NCBI GenBank assembly: GCA_021774785.1
Contig: JAJFIQ010000016.1
Location: 62,001 to 126,000, forward strand
DNA length: 64,000 bases
Direction: 5' to 3'
From: Emcibacter sp.
GTDB taxonomy: Bacteria > Pseudomonadota > Alphaproteobacteria > Sphingomonadales > Emcibacteraceae
Shown here: in pieces, positions 44,825-53,340 of the stretch
Layout: every line of letters starts with the position of its first letter
How positions within the stretch are numbered: position 1 is the first letter of the stretch
Translations under genes and position numbers: made by a program
Notes under the pieces: generated by a model
What the model was told of the DNA's origin: nothing
Seen by the model: the letters and a program-made list of their open reading frames with translations, nothing else
The model's database searches: none

Positions 44825-46396
44825 ATGTCAAATTTCAATGTAGAACTGCATACTATTGATATAACTATTCTGGTCGCCTATTTTCTGTTTGTTATGGGAC
44901 TGGGTATATATCTTGGCCGGAAATATAAGGATGCGGAAGATTATTTTCTTGCTGGCAGAAGCATGATATGGCCTTTCATAGGATTGTCTCTTTTTGCGTC
45001 GAATATATCCAGCACAACCCTGATCGGGTTGGCGGGTGAGGCCTATGGTACGGGAATTTCCGTTTTTAATTATGAATGGATGGCGGCTGTTGTATTGGTC
45101 TTTTTTGCTATTTTTATCCTGCCTTTTGTTCTGCGTTCGGGTGTTTATACCATGCCCGAATTTCTGGAGAGGCGGTTTGATGGCCGTGCGCGGGTCTATT
45201 TTGCCGGCTTGACCATATTCCTGAATATTTTTGTTGATACGGCAGGCAGTCTATTTGCCGGGGCGCTGGTCATTCAAATGGTGTTCCCGGATGTTGCCAT
45301 ACTTGCGGTAGTGGCGGGGGTATATACGATAACCGGTGGCTTGGCGGCAGTAATATATACCGACGCTATTCAGGCCATACTATTGATTGTTGGTTCGGTT
45401 GTGATATCGGTTATTGCCTTTGACAAGATCGGTGACTGGGACACTTTGGTTTCACAGGTTTCTCCGGACAAATTAAGCTTGGTCAGACCCCTGGATGACC
45501 CGGGAGTGCCGTGGCTTGGTTTGGTGGTTGGTGTGCCGTTGCTGGGTTTTTATTTCTGGTGTACAAACCAGTTTATGGTACAGCGCGTTCTCAGCGCCAA
45601 AGATATTAATCATGGTCGATGGGGAAGTTTGTTCGCGGGTGCTTTAAAGCTCCCGGTATTATTTATCATGGTACTTCCCGGTACCTTTGCGATTATACTT
45701 TATCCTGATCTTGCCCGGCCGGACCTTGTGTATCCCACATTATTATTTGATCTTCTGCCGGTGGGTTTGCTGGGGCTGGTTCTGGCGGGTTTTGTTGCGG
45801 CATTGATGTCACAGATTGACTCGACCCTTAATTCAGCTTCGACCCTTGTCACCATGGATTTTGTGCGCAAATTTCACCCCGAACTATCCAGTCACCGCTT
45901 GTTGATCATTGGCCGATATGTGACCTTTATAATTATGGTTCTTGCCGTGTTATGGGCACCGCAAATTGAAAGTTTCTCATCTTTATTCAAATATTTACAG
46001 AAAGTTCTGGCCTATGCCATTCCGCCAGTTGTTGCTTTATTTCTTATCGGCTCTTTTTGGAAAGGGGCCCATGCAAAGGCAGCATTCTCAACGATTGTTC
46101 TGGGCAACCTCTTAAGCGCGGGTCTGTTTATCGCCATTGAGCTGTTGGAGGTCATGTCATTACATTTCCTTTATGTGCCGCCAATTCTGTTTGTTGTTTG
46201 CTGCTTTATTTTGATAATTTTCAGTATCATATTGCCGAAGGGGGCGGAAGAAGATGCCACGGACCTTGTCTGGACCAAAGGTATTTATGATGCGGAAACC
46301 ATCGAACTTAAAGCCTACCCTTGGTATCAGAACTACCGTGTGCTATCGGTTATTCTGCTCTCGGCAACGGCAGCTATTGTTATTTCTTTTTGGTAA
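44825..46396 (+). CDS. Sodium:solute symporter (SSS/SGLT-like)
   Basis: A 523-residue inner-membrane symporter of the SSS family with about 13-14 helices. DAEDYFLAGRSMIWPFIGLS near residue 34, FASNISSTTLIGLAGEAYG near 57 and GGLAAVIYTDAIQAILLI near 175 are SGLT marks. The chosen ATG 44825 follows GGGAGG with proper spacing; an upstream ATG at 44747 would begin just after the operators and add a polar 26 residues. It is divergent from the receptor and shares the operators, so it is the likely inner-membrane step for sucrose or another sugar. Its 3' end overlaps the convergent LacI gene by 17 bases. Confidence 0.9.
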   Translation: MSNFNVELHTIDITILVAYFLFVMGLGIYLGRKYKDAEDYFLAGRSMIWPFIGLSLFASNISSTTLIGLAGEAYGTGISVFNYEWMAAVVLVFFAIFILPFVLRSGVYTMPEFLERRFDGRARVYFAGLTIFLNIFVDTAGSLFAGALVIQMVFPDVAILAVVAGVYTITGGLAAVIYTDAIQAILLIVGSVVISVIAFDKIGDWDTLVSQVSPDKLSLVRPLDDPGVPWLGLVVGVPLLGFYFWCTNQFMVQRVLSAKDINHGRWGSLFAGALKLPVLFIMVLPGTFAIILYPDLARPDLVYPTLLFDLLPVGLLGLVLAGFVAALMSQIDSTLNSASTLVTMDFVRKFHPELSSHRLLIIGRYVTFIIMVLAVLWAPQIESFSSLFKYLQKVLAYAIPPVVALFLIGSFWKGAHAKAAFSTIVLGNLLSAGLFIAIELLEVMSLHFLYVPPILFVVCCFILIIFSIILPKGAEEDATDLVWTKGIYDAETIELKAYPWYQNYRVLSVILLSATAAIVISFW

Positions 46397-47513
46397 GGGC
46401 GCCACAGGAACTACGGATGGTCAGTTCAGTTGGCAAAAGAACCGAAGCTGGTTCTTCACCGTCGAGAATGCGCAATAGGTTTTTGACCATTTGATGTCCG
46501 CCTTCCGCGCAATTTTGGCGTACGGTGGTTAAGGCCGGATTATAATAGGATGACAACATAATATCATCATAACCGATTACGGATATATCATCAGGAACCT
46601 CAAGGTCATATTGCTTTAAGGCCCGTATTGCGGACATGGCAAGCACATCACTTGCGGCTACAATGCTGTCAAATCTGGTGCCACTTTTTATTAATTCTGC
46701 CGTGGCGGCAAAAGCCGCTTCACTTTCAAAAGGCGTACTCATTTCTAATCTGTTATCAGGCTTAATGCCGGCCTTCTTTAAAGCGGCTAGGTAACCCTCA
46801 TAGCGCAACCGGACTTCGGGTAGATTCTTATCGCCAAGAAAGGCAAGACGTTTCCGACCCAATGACAGCAAATGTTCCGCAGCCATTTTTCCTCCATTGA
46901 AATTATCACTACCCACGGAGCAATATTTCTGGCCGGGCAATTTCGCGCCCCAGACGACAAAAGCATCAAATGTTTCCCAAAGGTGATTGATTTTATCATG
47001 CTCATCGCCCTGACCAATTAATATCATGCCGTCACAACGTTGTAATTTCGTGTATTCTTCAATCCAGTTTACGGATTGACCCGATGTTTTAGCTAATAAT
47101 AATTCATGGCCGGCCTCATTCAATGCATCGGCAATATTGCCCAATAATTCAAGGAAAAAAGGATCAAGAATACGCCAGTCCGAATTATTGGCGCTCGGCA
47201 TGAGAACGGCGATGGTAAGGGTTTCTTTCAGGAAAAAATTACGGGCATTCACATTAAGCCGGTAATTATGTTCCTTGGCCAGACCTTTAATCTTGTCACG
47301 GGTTTTTTTGCTGACCAGAGGGTTGTCGCTTAGAGCTCTTGATACCGTGGATTTGGATACCCCCGCAAGTTCAGCCAAATCATCCATCTTGATTGGCCTG
47401 CGTTTATTTATACGGTGCTTGCGGTCCACTTCAGAAGTCAAATATACATCCTTATTTATAAGGGTAAATGCTACACGGTTATTCTCCAAATACCAACATA
47501 GTTTTACTTTCAA
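46380..47513 (-). CDS. LacI family repressor of the sucrose cassette
   Basis: A 377-residue frame with a LacI helix-turn-helix at MDDLAELAGVSKSTVSRALS (about residues 43-62) and a sugar-binding sensor domain behind it. In LacI proteins the helix-turn-helix is almost at the N-terminus, so the true start is probably later than ATG 47513; a GTG at 47429 and the ATG at 47387 are candidates. The sensor has YCSVGSDNFNGGKMAAEHLL near 200 and DISVIGYDDIMLSSYYNP near 320. It ends inside the symporter gene on the other strand. The likely operators are the two CAACCGGTTG sites 1.7 kb away. Confidence 0.9.
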   Translation of the reverse strand: MKVKLCWYLENNRVAFTLINKDVYLTSEVDRKHRINKRRPIKMDDLAELAGVSKSTVSRALSDNPLVSKKTRDKIKGLAKEHNYRLNVNARNFFLKETLTIAVLMPSANNSDWRILDPFFLELLGNIADALNEAGHELLLAKTSGQSVNWIEEYTKLQRCDGMILIGQGDEHDKINHLWETFDAFVVWGAKLPGQKYCSVGSDNFNGGKMAAEHLLSLGRKRLAFLGDKNLPEVRLRYEGYLAALKKAGIKPDNRLEMSTPFESEAAFAATAELIKSGTRFDSIVAASDVLAMSAIRALKQYDLEVPDDISVIGYDDIMLSSYYNPALTTVRQNCAEGGHQMVKNLLRILDGEEPASVLLPTELTIRSSCGALTKKK

Positions 47514-47636
47514 ACCTGAAAAAATTAACAGCCATTATCACATTAAGTTTTTATGTCCTGAAGCAAGCAGGAGAGGAGGGCAGGGTTATATTTTATCTGG
47601 TTTATGTTCCGTAAGCGAAAAATTGACATCACGAGG

Positions 47637-49424
47637 TTATTTTTTTAACCGATATGCTAATTGTGGTCGCGTGATACCGAGCGTGCGGGCTGCGGCGGAT
47701 AGGTTGCCATCGGCTTTTGCAACAGCTTTTTCAATGAGATTTCTCTCAAGTGTCTCAAGCCCTATATTTTGATCAATCAGGCTGTCTATGATTGTATCTA
47801 CAGGATGCTGGTCACGGTTATTCTCGTCCAGATTGGGGCTGGTTGAATCATTCACCGAACCATCTTTATTTATACCCAGGATGGGGATGGTGATTTCTTC
47901 GCCGAAAGTAAATAGATGGCTCAGGTCAATGGCACCATCATTGGGGGCCAAGATGACCCCCCTTTCTATTAGATTTTCAAGTTCCCGAATATTGCCGGGC
48001 CAGTTATAATTGAGAAACCCATTGATAGCACGGGATGTAAAACCGGTAATATTTTTATCGTAGCTGGTACCATATTTCTTTAGGAAGTGATTAATTAGTA
48101 GCGGGATATCAGCCTTTCGTTCCCGAAGAGGTGGAATATGAATGGGAAAGACATTCAGTCTAAAATATAAATCTTCCCGGAACCGCCCTTCTTTTACTTC
48201 CTGTTTTAGGTTAACATTGGTGGCTGCGATGACTCTAATATCTATCTCGATGGTTTTTTTGCCGCCGACACGCTCAATCTGTTGTTCCTGTAGGACGCGG
48301 AGCAATTTTCCCTGAGCCGCCAGAGATAATGTGCCAATTTCATCCAGAAATATGGTTCCGGTATCCGCCCGTTCAAAACGTCCTGCCCGGGATTCTATGG
48401 CCCCTGTGAAAGCACCTTTCTCAACACCGAATAGTTCTGATTCCAACAAGCTATCCGGTATGGCGGCACAGTTGACCGCGATATAGGGGGTGTCCTGCCG
48501 TTCACTGATCTGATGTAGGGTGCGGGCGAACATTTCCTTGCCTACGCCAGATTCCCCAAGGAACAATACCGTAGCATTGGTTTTGCCTACCTTGTCCAGC
48601 ATGTGACATGCCACATTAAAGGCCGCAGAAGCCCCCACCATATTTGTGGATATTTTTGAATGAAATTCAGTTTTTACATCAGGACTTATGTCCGCATCAA
48701 GATCGACAACCTGTTCACGTGCCTTCATAATGGTGTCAGCATTGGCAAAAGCCTGTGGCTGCATGAAGGCCATGTCTTCTTCAATATCATCCCATTCTTC
48801 AACTGGCTTGCCGATAATGCGGCAATGGACGTGCCCGATGGCGCGACATTCCACTTCCTGATATACAATTGGTCGACCCATAAAGACTGATGTATATCCA
48901 CTGGCGTAACCAATCTGCATCCAACAGACGGGTTCGGTTCCTATACCGTATTTTTCAATATGGATTTCATCCTCTATGCTGTCATGCCATAGAAATTCAC
49001 CGTAAAATTTGCCTTTAGCCACATCAGCTTCAAGTCGTACAGGCTCTACAGATACAATACCTTCCAGCGCGTGAAGCTGTGGACCGACGGAGAAAATATC
49101 GAAAAAATCCTCCCCCGGCCTTAACTTGGCGGCCAACTCTGCGTCCTGGGCGCCGGAGACATACCCCATTCGGGTTAACAGGGCGCGGGCCTTATTGATC
49201 CCAAGGGATTCAATAAGTTCAGAGCGTAATGCCCCCATGGAACCGGCATGTAACATCATCATGCGAATGTCATCAAGCCAGATCCGACCATCTTGTGGTG
49301 AAAATTTCAGGCGTTCAGAAAGGTCGTGAAAGTCCGGTAGGCCGGGAATCATTTCAATTTTATCGTTAATATCTTCGGGTTGACCAAAGGATGCCCGGCC
49401 CGGGAAAATATGAGATTTAGTCAC
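47637..49424 (-). CDS. Sigma-54 activator of phenol genes, DmpR/MopR-like
   Basis: A 595-residue enhancer-binding protein. An XylR-type aromatic sensor domain (about residues 25-125) and a V4R domain (about 130-200) carry [11 protein letters not shown] and [17 protein letters not shown], whose cysteines and glutamate match the zinc site next to the phenol pocket of MopR. The sigma-54 AAA domain (about 260-480) has Walker A GESGVGKE, the sigma-54 contact GAFTGA and Walker [10 protein letters not shown] Fis-type helix-turn-helix ([19 protein letters not shown]) ends the protein. Phenolic effectors bind the sensor and release the ATPase. It is divergent from the envelope module, and its targets are probably the two sigma-54 promoters at 49750 and 58796. 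Confidence 0.94.
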   Translation of the reverse strand: MTKSHIFPGRASFGQPEDINDKIEMIPGLPDFHDLSERLKFSPQDGRIWLDDIRMMMLHAGSMGALRSELIESLGINKARALLTRMGYVSGAQDAELAAKLRPGEDFFDIFSVGPQLHALEGIVSVEPVRLEADVAKGKFYGEFLWHDSIEDEIHIEKYGIGTEPVCWMQIGYASGYTSVFMGRPIVYQEVECRAIGHVHCRIIGKPVEEWDDIEEDMAFMQPQAFANADTIMKAREQVVDLDADISPDVKTEFHSKISTNMVGASAAFNVACHMLDKVGKTNATVLFLGESGVGKEMFARTLHQISERQDTPYIAVNCAAIPDSLLESELFGVEKGAFTGAIESRAGRFERADTGTIFLDEIGTLSLAAQGKLLRVLQEQQIERVGGKKTIEIDIRVIAATNVNLKQEVKEGRFREDLYFRLNVFPIHIPPLRERKADIPLLINHFLKKYGTSYDKNITGFTSRAINGFLNYNWPGNIRELENLIERGVILAPNDGAIDLSHLFTFGEEITIPILGINKDGSVNDSTSPNLDENNRDQHPVDTIIDSLIDQNIGLETLERNLIEKAVAKADGNLSAAARTLGITRPQLAYRLKK

Positions 49425-49841
49425 GTTATAGACCTTTCATAATTAACACATGAATAATAGCCCCGGACGATAAGTATTATACTCATTTCTACTGTATAAA
49501 TAAGCTATCTCATCCGGGAATTACAAGCGTTATTTTATGATTTAATCAATTTAACTAATAAAATAATAAGGAATTTTATCATTTGAGAAGGTCGGTATTT
49601 GTAATTCCCGGAACCTATTCAACGGATCGCTCTCATTTAATATATTAAGTAATTATATGGTTAAGTCTTTGAAAAACGTATAGGAAATTTAACGAGTTAA
49701 ACAATCGTTTTTAACAAAAAATTAAGATTCTCCAATGGAATAAAATAATTGGCATAGCTTTTGCATTTTTAGCTCCCTAAAGGCCCGACTAAAATTTTGA
49801 AATAAAATTAAAGGCCCTATTGATTATTTGGAGGATTGGAA
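49425..49841. other. Divergent regulatory region with inverted repeats
   Basis: No gene in 417 bases. It contains a perfect 13-bp inverted repeat CCGGGAATTACAA (49514-49526) / TTGTAATTCCCGG (49599-49611), a TGATTTAATCA palindrome at 49538-49548 between the arms, and the sigma-54 promoter at 49750. The repeats lie 140-240 bases before the promoter, where enhancer sites of DmpR-type proteins are expected. Confidence 0.6.
49750..49765 (+). promoter_or_regulatory. Sigma-54 promoter of the envelope module
   Basis: TGGCATAGCTTTTGCA has the -24 GG (49751-49752) and -12 GC (49763-49764) with exactly ten bases between and a TTGCA -12 box. It faces the Ycf48-like gene, about 77 bases before its start. 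Confidence 0.85.
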
Positions 49842-50831
49842 TTGTTTGCAGGATTAAAGGTTGAGAACCGGAAAACTTCCCTCATTGCACTGATTGGGCT
49901 ATTGGCGCTTGTATCAGGATGTGAGGCAAAACTCGATTTATCCGGGGTTGAGGCTTCTACAGCACAATCACAAACGCGCTATGATCATTATCAGGCGGCT
50001 GCCAGATCTTCTGAAGCCGTCGTGGTCATTGGTAACCGTGGGGTGATTCTGATTTCCAATGATACTGGTGAAAACTGGCGTCGTCATGCTCTACCCGGTA
50101 GCAGTCCGGTGTCATTCCCAACATTAGTAGATGTTGACGTATGTCCTGATAACCGCTTTGTAGTATTGGACGCTGACCGCAAGCTCTGGATATCAGATGC
50201 CAATGGTGAAAACTGGATATCCAAGCCTATTCCCACCGAAGAAGAAGTGCTTGACCTTACCTGTGATCAAAGTGGTGCTCTGTGGGTTGCGGGCAGTTTC
50301 ACCCTGATCATGGATAGCCATGACCTTGGAGATACCTGGACGGATAAATCCATTGCAGAAGATGCCATGTTCAGCCGTATCCAGTTTGTAGATCAACATA
50401 ATGGCATCGTGACGGGTGAATTTGGAACTGTTTACATCACAAATGATGGCGGGAAAAGTTGGGAAGCCAATAATTCTATTCCCAATGAATTTTACCCCAT
50501 GGCTTCGCATTTTATATCACCTGATGTGGGTTGGGTCGGGGGACTTCAGGGTATTATTTTTCATACGGAGGATGGTGGTAAAAATTGGCGTCGCCAGCAA
50601 ACAGGCACAGTTGCTCCAATCTATAATATCTGTGTCGTGAATGGTGAGGCTTATGCCGTTGGCGAGCAAGGTACCATTCTCACTTTATCAGGAGATGTGT
50701 GGAAGCCGGTCGATGCAAAGCTGGGGTTTGGTTACCTGCGGGCCTTGCTTCCCATGAAGGACGGAAATTTGTTGATCGCGGGTGGTGGTGGATTAGTCAA
50801 GCTTCTGACTGCGCAGGATCTAGAGGATTAA
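49842..50831 (+). CDS. Ycf48/HCF136-like beta-propeller lipoprotein
   Basis: A 329-residue protein of the Ycf48-like (BNR repeat) propeller group. I place the start at TTG 49842, seven bases after GGAGG (49830-49834); a TTG at 49836 is too close to it. The N-terminus has a lipobox LVSGCEAK with cysteine near residue 27, so it is a lipoprotein. Repeats of the form SNDTGENWRRH, SDANGENWISK, TNDGGKSWEA and TEDGGKNWRRQ recur through the chain. In plants and cyanobacteria the fold assists photosystem II assembly, but heterotrophs carry it next to RND, DUF1302 and DUF1329 genes, as here. A chaperone or scaffold role for that envelope module is inference. Confidence 0.85.
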   Translation: MFAGLKVENRKTSLIALIGLLALVSGCEAKLDLSGVEASTAQSQTRYDHYQAAARSSEAVVVIGNRGVILISNDTGENWRRHALPGSSPVSFPTLVDVDVCPDNRFVVLDADRKLWISDANGENWISKPIPTEEEVLDLTCDQSGALWVAGSFTLIMDSHDLGDTWTDKSIAEDAMFSRIQFVDQHNGIVTGEFGTVYITNDGGKSWEANNSIPNEFYPMASHFISPDVGWVGGLQGIIFHTEDGGKNWRRQQTGTVAPIYNICVVNGEAYAVGEQGTILTLSGDVWKPVDAKLGFGYLRALLPMKDGNLLIAGGGGLVKLLTAQDLED

Positions 50832-50893
50832 TTCATTCGTCGGGCGATCGAAAAGAAACAGAATTAAGAAATATAATATTAGGGACTATGTAA

Positions 50894-53287
50894 ATGTCGA
50901 AATTCACCCACTTTCTCAAAGATATTGATGATCATATCTTTGCTTACCCAAAAATAATTTTGGGTTTGTTACTGGCTATCACGATATTTTTTGCTATGCA
51001 AATTCCCGGGGTAAAAATGTATTCCGACTTTGCCGATCTGTTGCCACAAGAGCATCCCTATATTCAGCTTCATAACGATATTCGCGATACATTTGGCGGT
51101 GCCAATGTGGTCGTGGTTGGTGTTGAGGTGGAAGAAGGCACGATCTTTAATAATGATGTGTTGGCTCTGATACATCGCTTGACACAGGCTGTAGATAGTC
51201 TGCCGGCGATCAATCATAACCTTGTTACCAGCCTGACCCATCGTACTTCACGGAAAACATGGTTGTCAGAAGAAGGTTCTATTGTATCACAACCCTATTA
51301 TGATCCTACCAAAAACCCCATTTTGAATGTGGAAGAAATGGCCGAAATGCGTGATGCCGTATTGGCTAACCCTCGGGTATATGGTCTGATGGTCTCGCCT
51401 GATCTGAAATCTGCATTGATCAAGGGACAGCTGAACGAGGGGGCTCTTGATTATGAAAAAACCTTTATTCAAATTCAGGAATTCAGGGCTAAAGAACAGG
51501 TTTCGGGTATCAATATTCATGTAACCGGACAGCCAATGCTTGTGGGTTGGGTCTATACTTATATTCAGCAAATCATTCAGATTTTCATGTTCACTATTGT
51601 CTTCATGTTCGTATTGTTGATGGTTTATTTCAGACGGTTATACGGTGTTCTGATCCCCATGGTGGGCATTGCCATTTCTTCCATATGGGGAATCGGTATC
51701 CTGTCGTTGTTGGGCTATAATCTGGACCCGCTCACCCTGGTGATACCATTCCTTATTTCCGCACGGGCAATGTCCCACGGTATACAGCTTGTGGAGCGTT
51801 ATTATGATGAATTTGCCAAATGCGGCAATGGTCGAAAAGCAGCCCGCACAACTTTTGACAGTCTGTTCCGTCCGGGTTCACTCGGGGTGATCTCTGATGC
51901 GGTGGGTCTGTTGCTGATATCATTAGGATCGATCCCCATAAATACAAAATTATCTTATTATGCCTCTCTCTGGGCGTTATGCGTGATTGTGAATGTTCTG
52001 GTCATGGTGCCTATGCTGTTGTCGGTTTTACCCCAACCCAAGAGGGCAGAAATTCGTCATGGCTGGATCAGAAAATTTCTTCCCAAGGTTGGTGCTTTAG
52101 TGGCAAATCCAAATAGCGCAAGACGCATATTAATGGCGACCATAGCTTTGTTTGTAATCGGCGGATTTTTTAGCTCATCTGTACAGATTGGCGAAGCTGA
52201 ACCGGGCAGCCCCTTGCTCTATCCCGATCATGATTACAATATGTCTTCATCGGCGATTAATACCAGCTTTCCCGGTTCCGAAGAGCTTTATATCATTGCC
52301 CGGACGGAAGAAAAAGGCGGCCTGAAAAAGCCGGAAGTGATTAAGGCGCTGGAAGACTTCCAGAATTATATGTTGAATGACCCGGAACTTGGTGGAGCCA
52401 AGGGCCTGCCGGATTTGGTGAAGCAGGTTAATCGTTTGTTGCATAATAATGATCCGCGTTATTTTCAGGTACCCCATGATGAATTTTATGTGGGCGGGCT
52501 TATGTTTGCTTATATGGCATCAAGCCCCATTCCCGGTGCTTTGAAAGAGTTTGTAAATCCGGAAGAAACCGATGCTAATATGGTGTTCTATTACAAAGAT
52601 CATCAGGGCGAAACCATTCGCCGGGCTACCCATATGATTAAAAGCTGGATCGCTGAAAAGGGTGAAACCATAGAGGGGCTGAGCTTTCATCTGGCCGGGG
52701 GTATCATCGGGGTGACGGCTGCTATTAATGAGGCCGTATTTGTCACCAACGCGATTGTAGTTCCATCGGTTCTGGCACTGATATTCCTGTTTGTGACTTT
52801 CTTTTATGGTTCGTTCCATGCGGGTTGGCTGATGTTTCTGGCCATGTCTTTTGCCACCATCCTCAGCTATGGCTACATGGGCTTTATGAACATAGGAATC
52901 AACGTGAATACGGTGCCGATCATAGCGGTCGGAATCGGGGTTGGTATCGATTATTCCATTTACATAATGGACCGTATCCGGGAAGAAATTTTAACATCGG
53001 ATAGTCTACAGGCGGCGGTTATTCGCGCCATCAGTACCACGGGCCTTGCGGTCTGTGTAACAGCAGGTGCCTTGATCCTTGGGGTGATCATGTGGGTATT
53101 CCTGTCGGATCTGCGTTTCCAGTCCGATGCCGCCCTGCTTCTTGTTGTGATGCTTGTCTTTAACATGGTGGCTTCCCTATTTATCGTCCCCAGCTGGATC
53201 ACAATCTTTAAACCAAAATTTATCACAGACATTGAGGTTGTCGACGGCGTGATTGAAGAAAAGCACGCCACCCAAACGGCAGCTTGA
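50894..53287 (+). CDS. RND superfamily exporter (MMPL-like)
   Basis: A 797-residue inner-membrane protein with two halves, each one helix, a large periplasmic domain and five helices, as in the RND/MMPL exporters. ILGLLLAITIFFAMQIPG near residue 22 is the first helix; VVVVGVEVEEG near 75 begins the first periplasmic domain; the second half starts near residue 410. VGIGVGIDYSIYIMDRIREE near 680 is a conserved helix-4 segment with the Asp used for proton relay in this family. It belongs to the predicted lipid or hydrophobic-compound transporters rather than the drug pumps with outer-membrane channels. It lies between the Ycf48-like and DUF1302 genes and is probably co-transcribed. Confidence 0.9.
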   Translation: MSKFTHFLKDIDDHIFAYPKIILGLLLAITIFFAMQIPGVKMYSDFADLLPQEHPYIQLHNDIRDTFGGANVVVVGVEVEEGTIFNNDVLALIHRLTQAVDSLPAINHNLVTSLTHRTSRKTWLSEEGSIVSQPYYDPTKNPILNVEEMAEMRDAVLANPRVYGLMVSPDLKSALIKGQLNEGALDYEKTFIQIQEFRAKEQVSGINIHVTGQPMLVGWVYTYIQQIIQIFMFTIVFMFVLLMVYFRRLYGVLIPMVGIAISSIWGIGILSLLGYNLDPLTLVIPFLISARAMSHGIQLVERYYDEFAKCGNGRKAARTTFDSLFRPGSLGVISDAVGLLLISLGSIPINTKLSYYASLWALCVIVNVLVMVPMLLSVLPQPKRAEIRHGWIRKFLPKVGALVANPNSARRILMATIALFVIGGFFSSSVQIGEAEPGSPLLYPDHDYNMSSSAINTSFPGSEELYIIARTEEKGGLKKPEVIKALEDFQNYMLNDPELGGAKGLPDLVKQVNRLLHNNDPRYFQVPHDEFYVGGLMFAYMASSPIPGALKEFVNPEETDANMVFYYKDHQGETIRRATHMIKSWIAEKGETIEGLSFHLAGGIIGVTAAINEAVFVTNAIVVPSVLALIFLFVTFFYGSFHAGWLMFLAMSFATILSYGYMGFMNIGINVNTVPIIAVGIGVGIDYSIYIMDRIREEILTSDSLQAAVIRAISTTGLAVCVTAGALILGVIMWVFLSDLRFQSDAALLLVVMLVFNMVASLFIVPSWITIFKPKFITDIEVVDGVIEEKHATQTAA

Positions 53288-53340
53288 TGGCCCATCAGGG
53301 CAATTTTCAAGTTCCTAATAACAATATTCGGGAGTACTAA

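Noticed and set aside
53287-53303. TGATGG-C-CCATCA dyad after the RND gene as a terminator
   Set aside because: The loop is too short for a real hairpin and no T-run follows; the next gene is probably in the same transcript.
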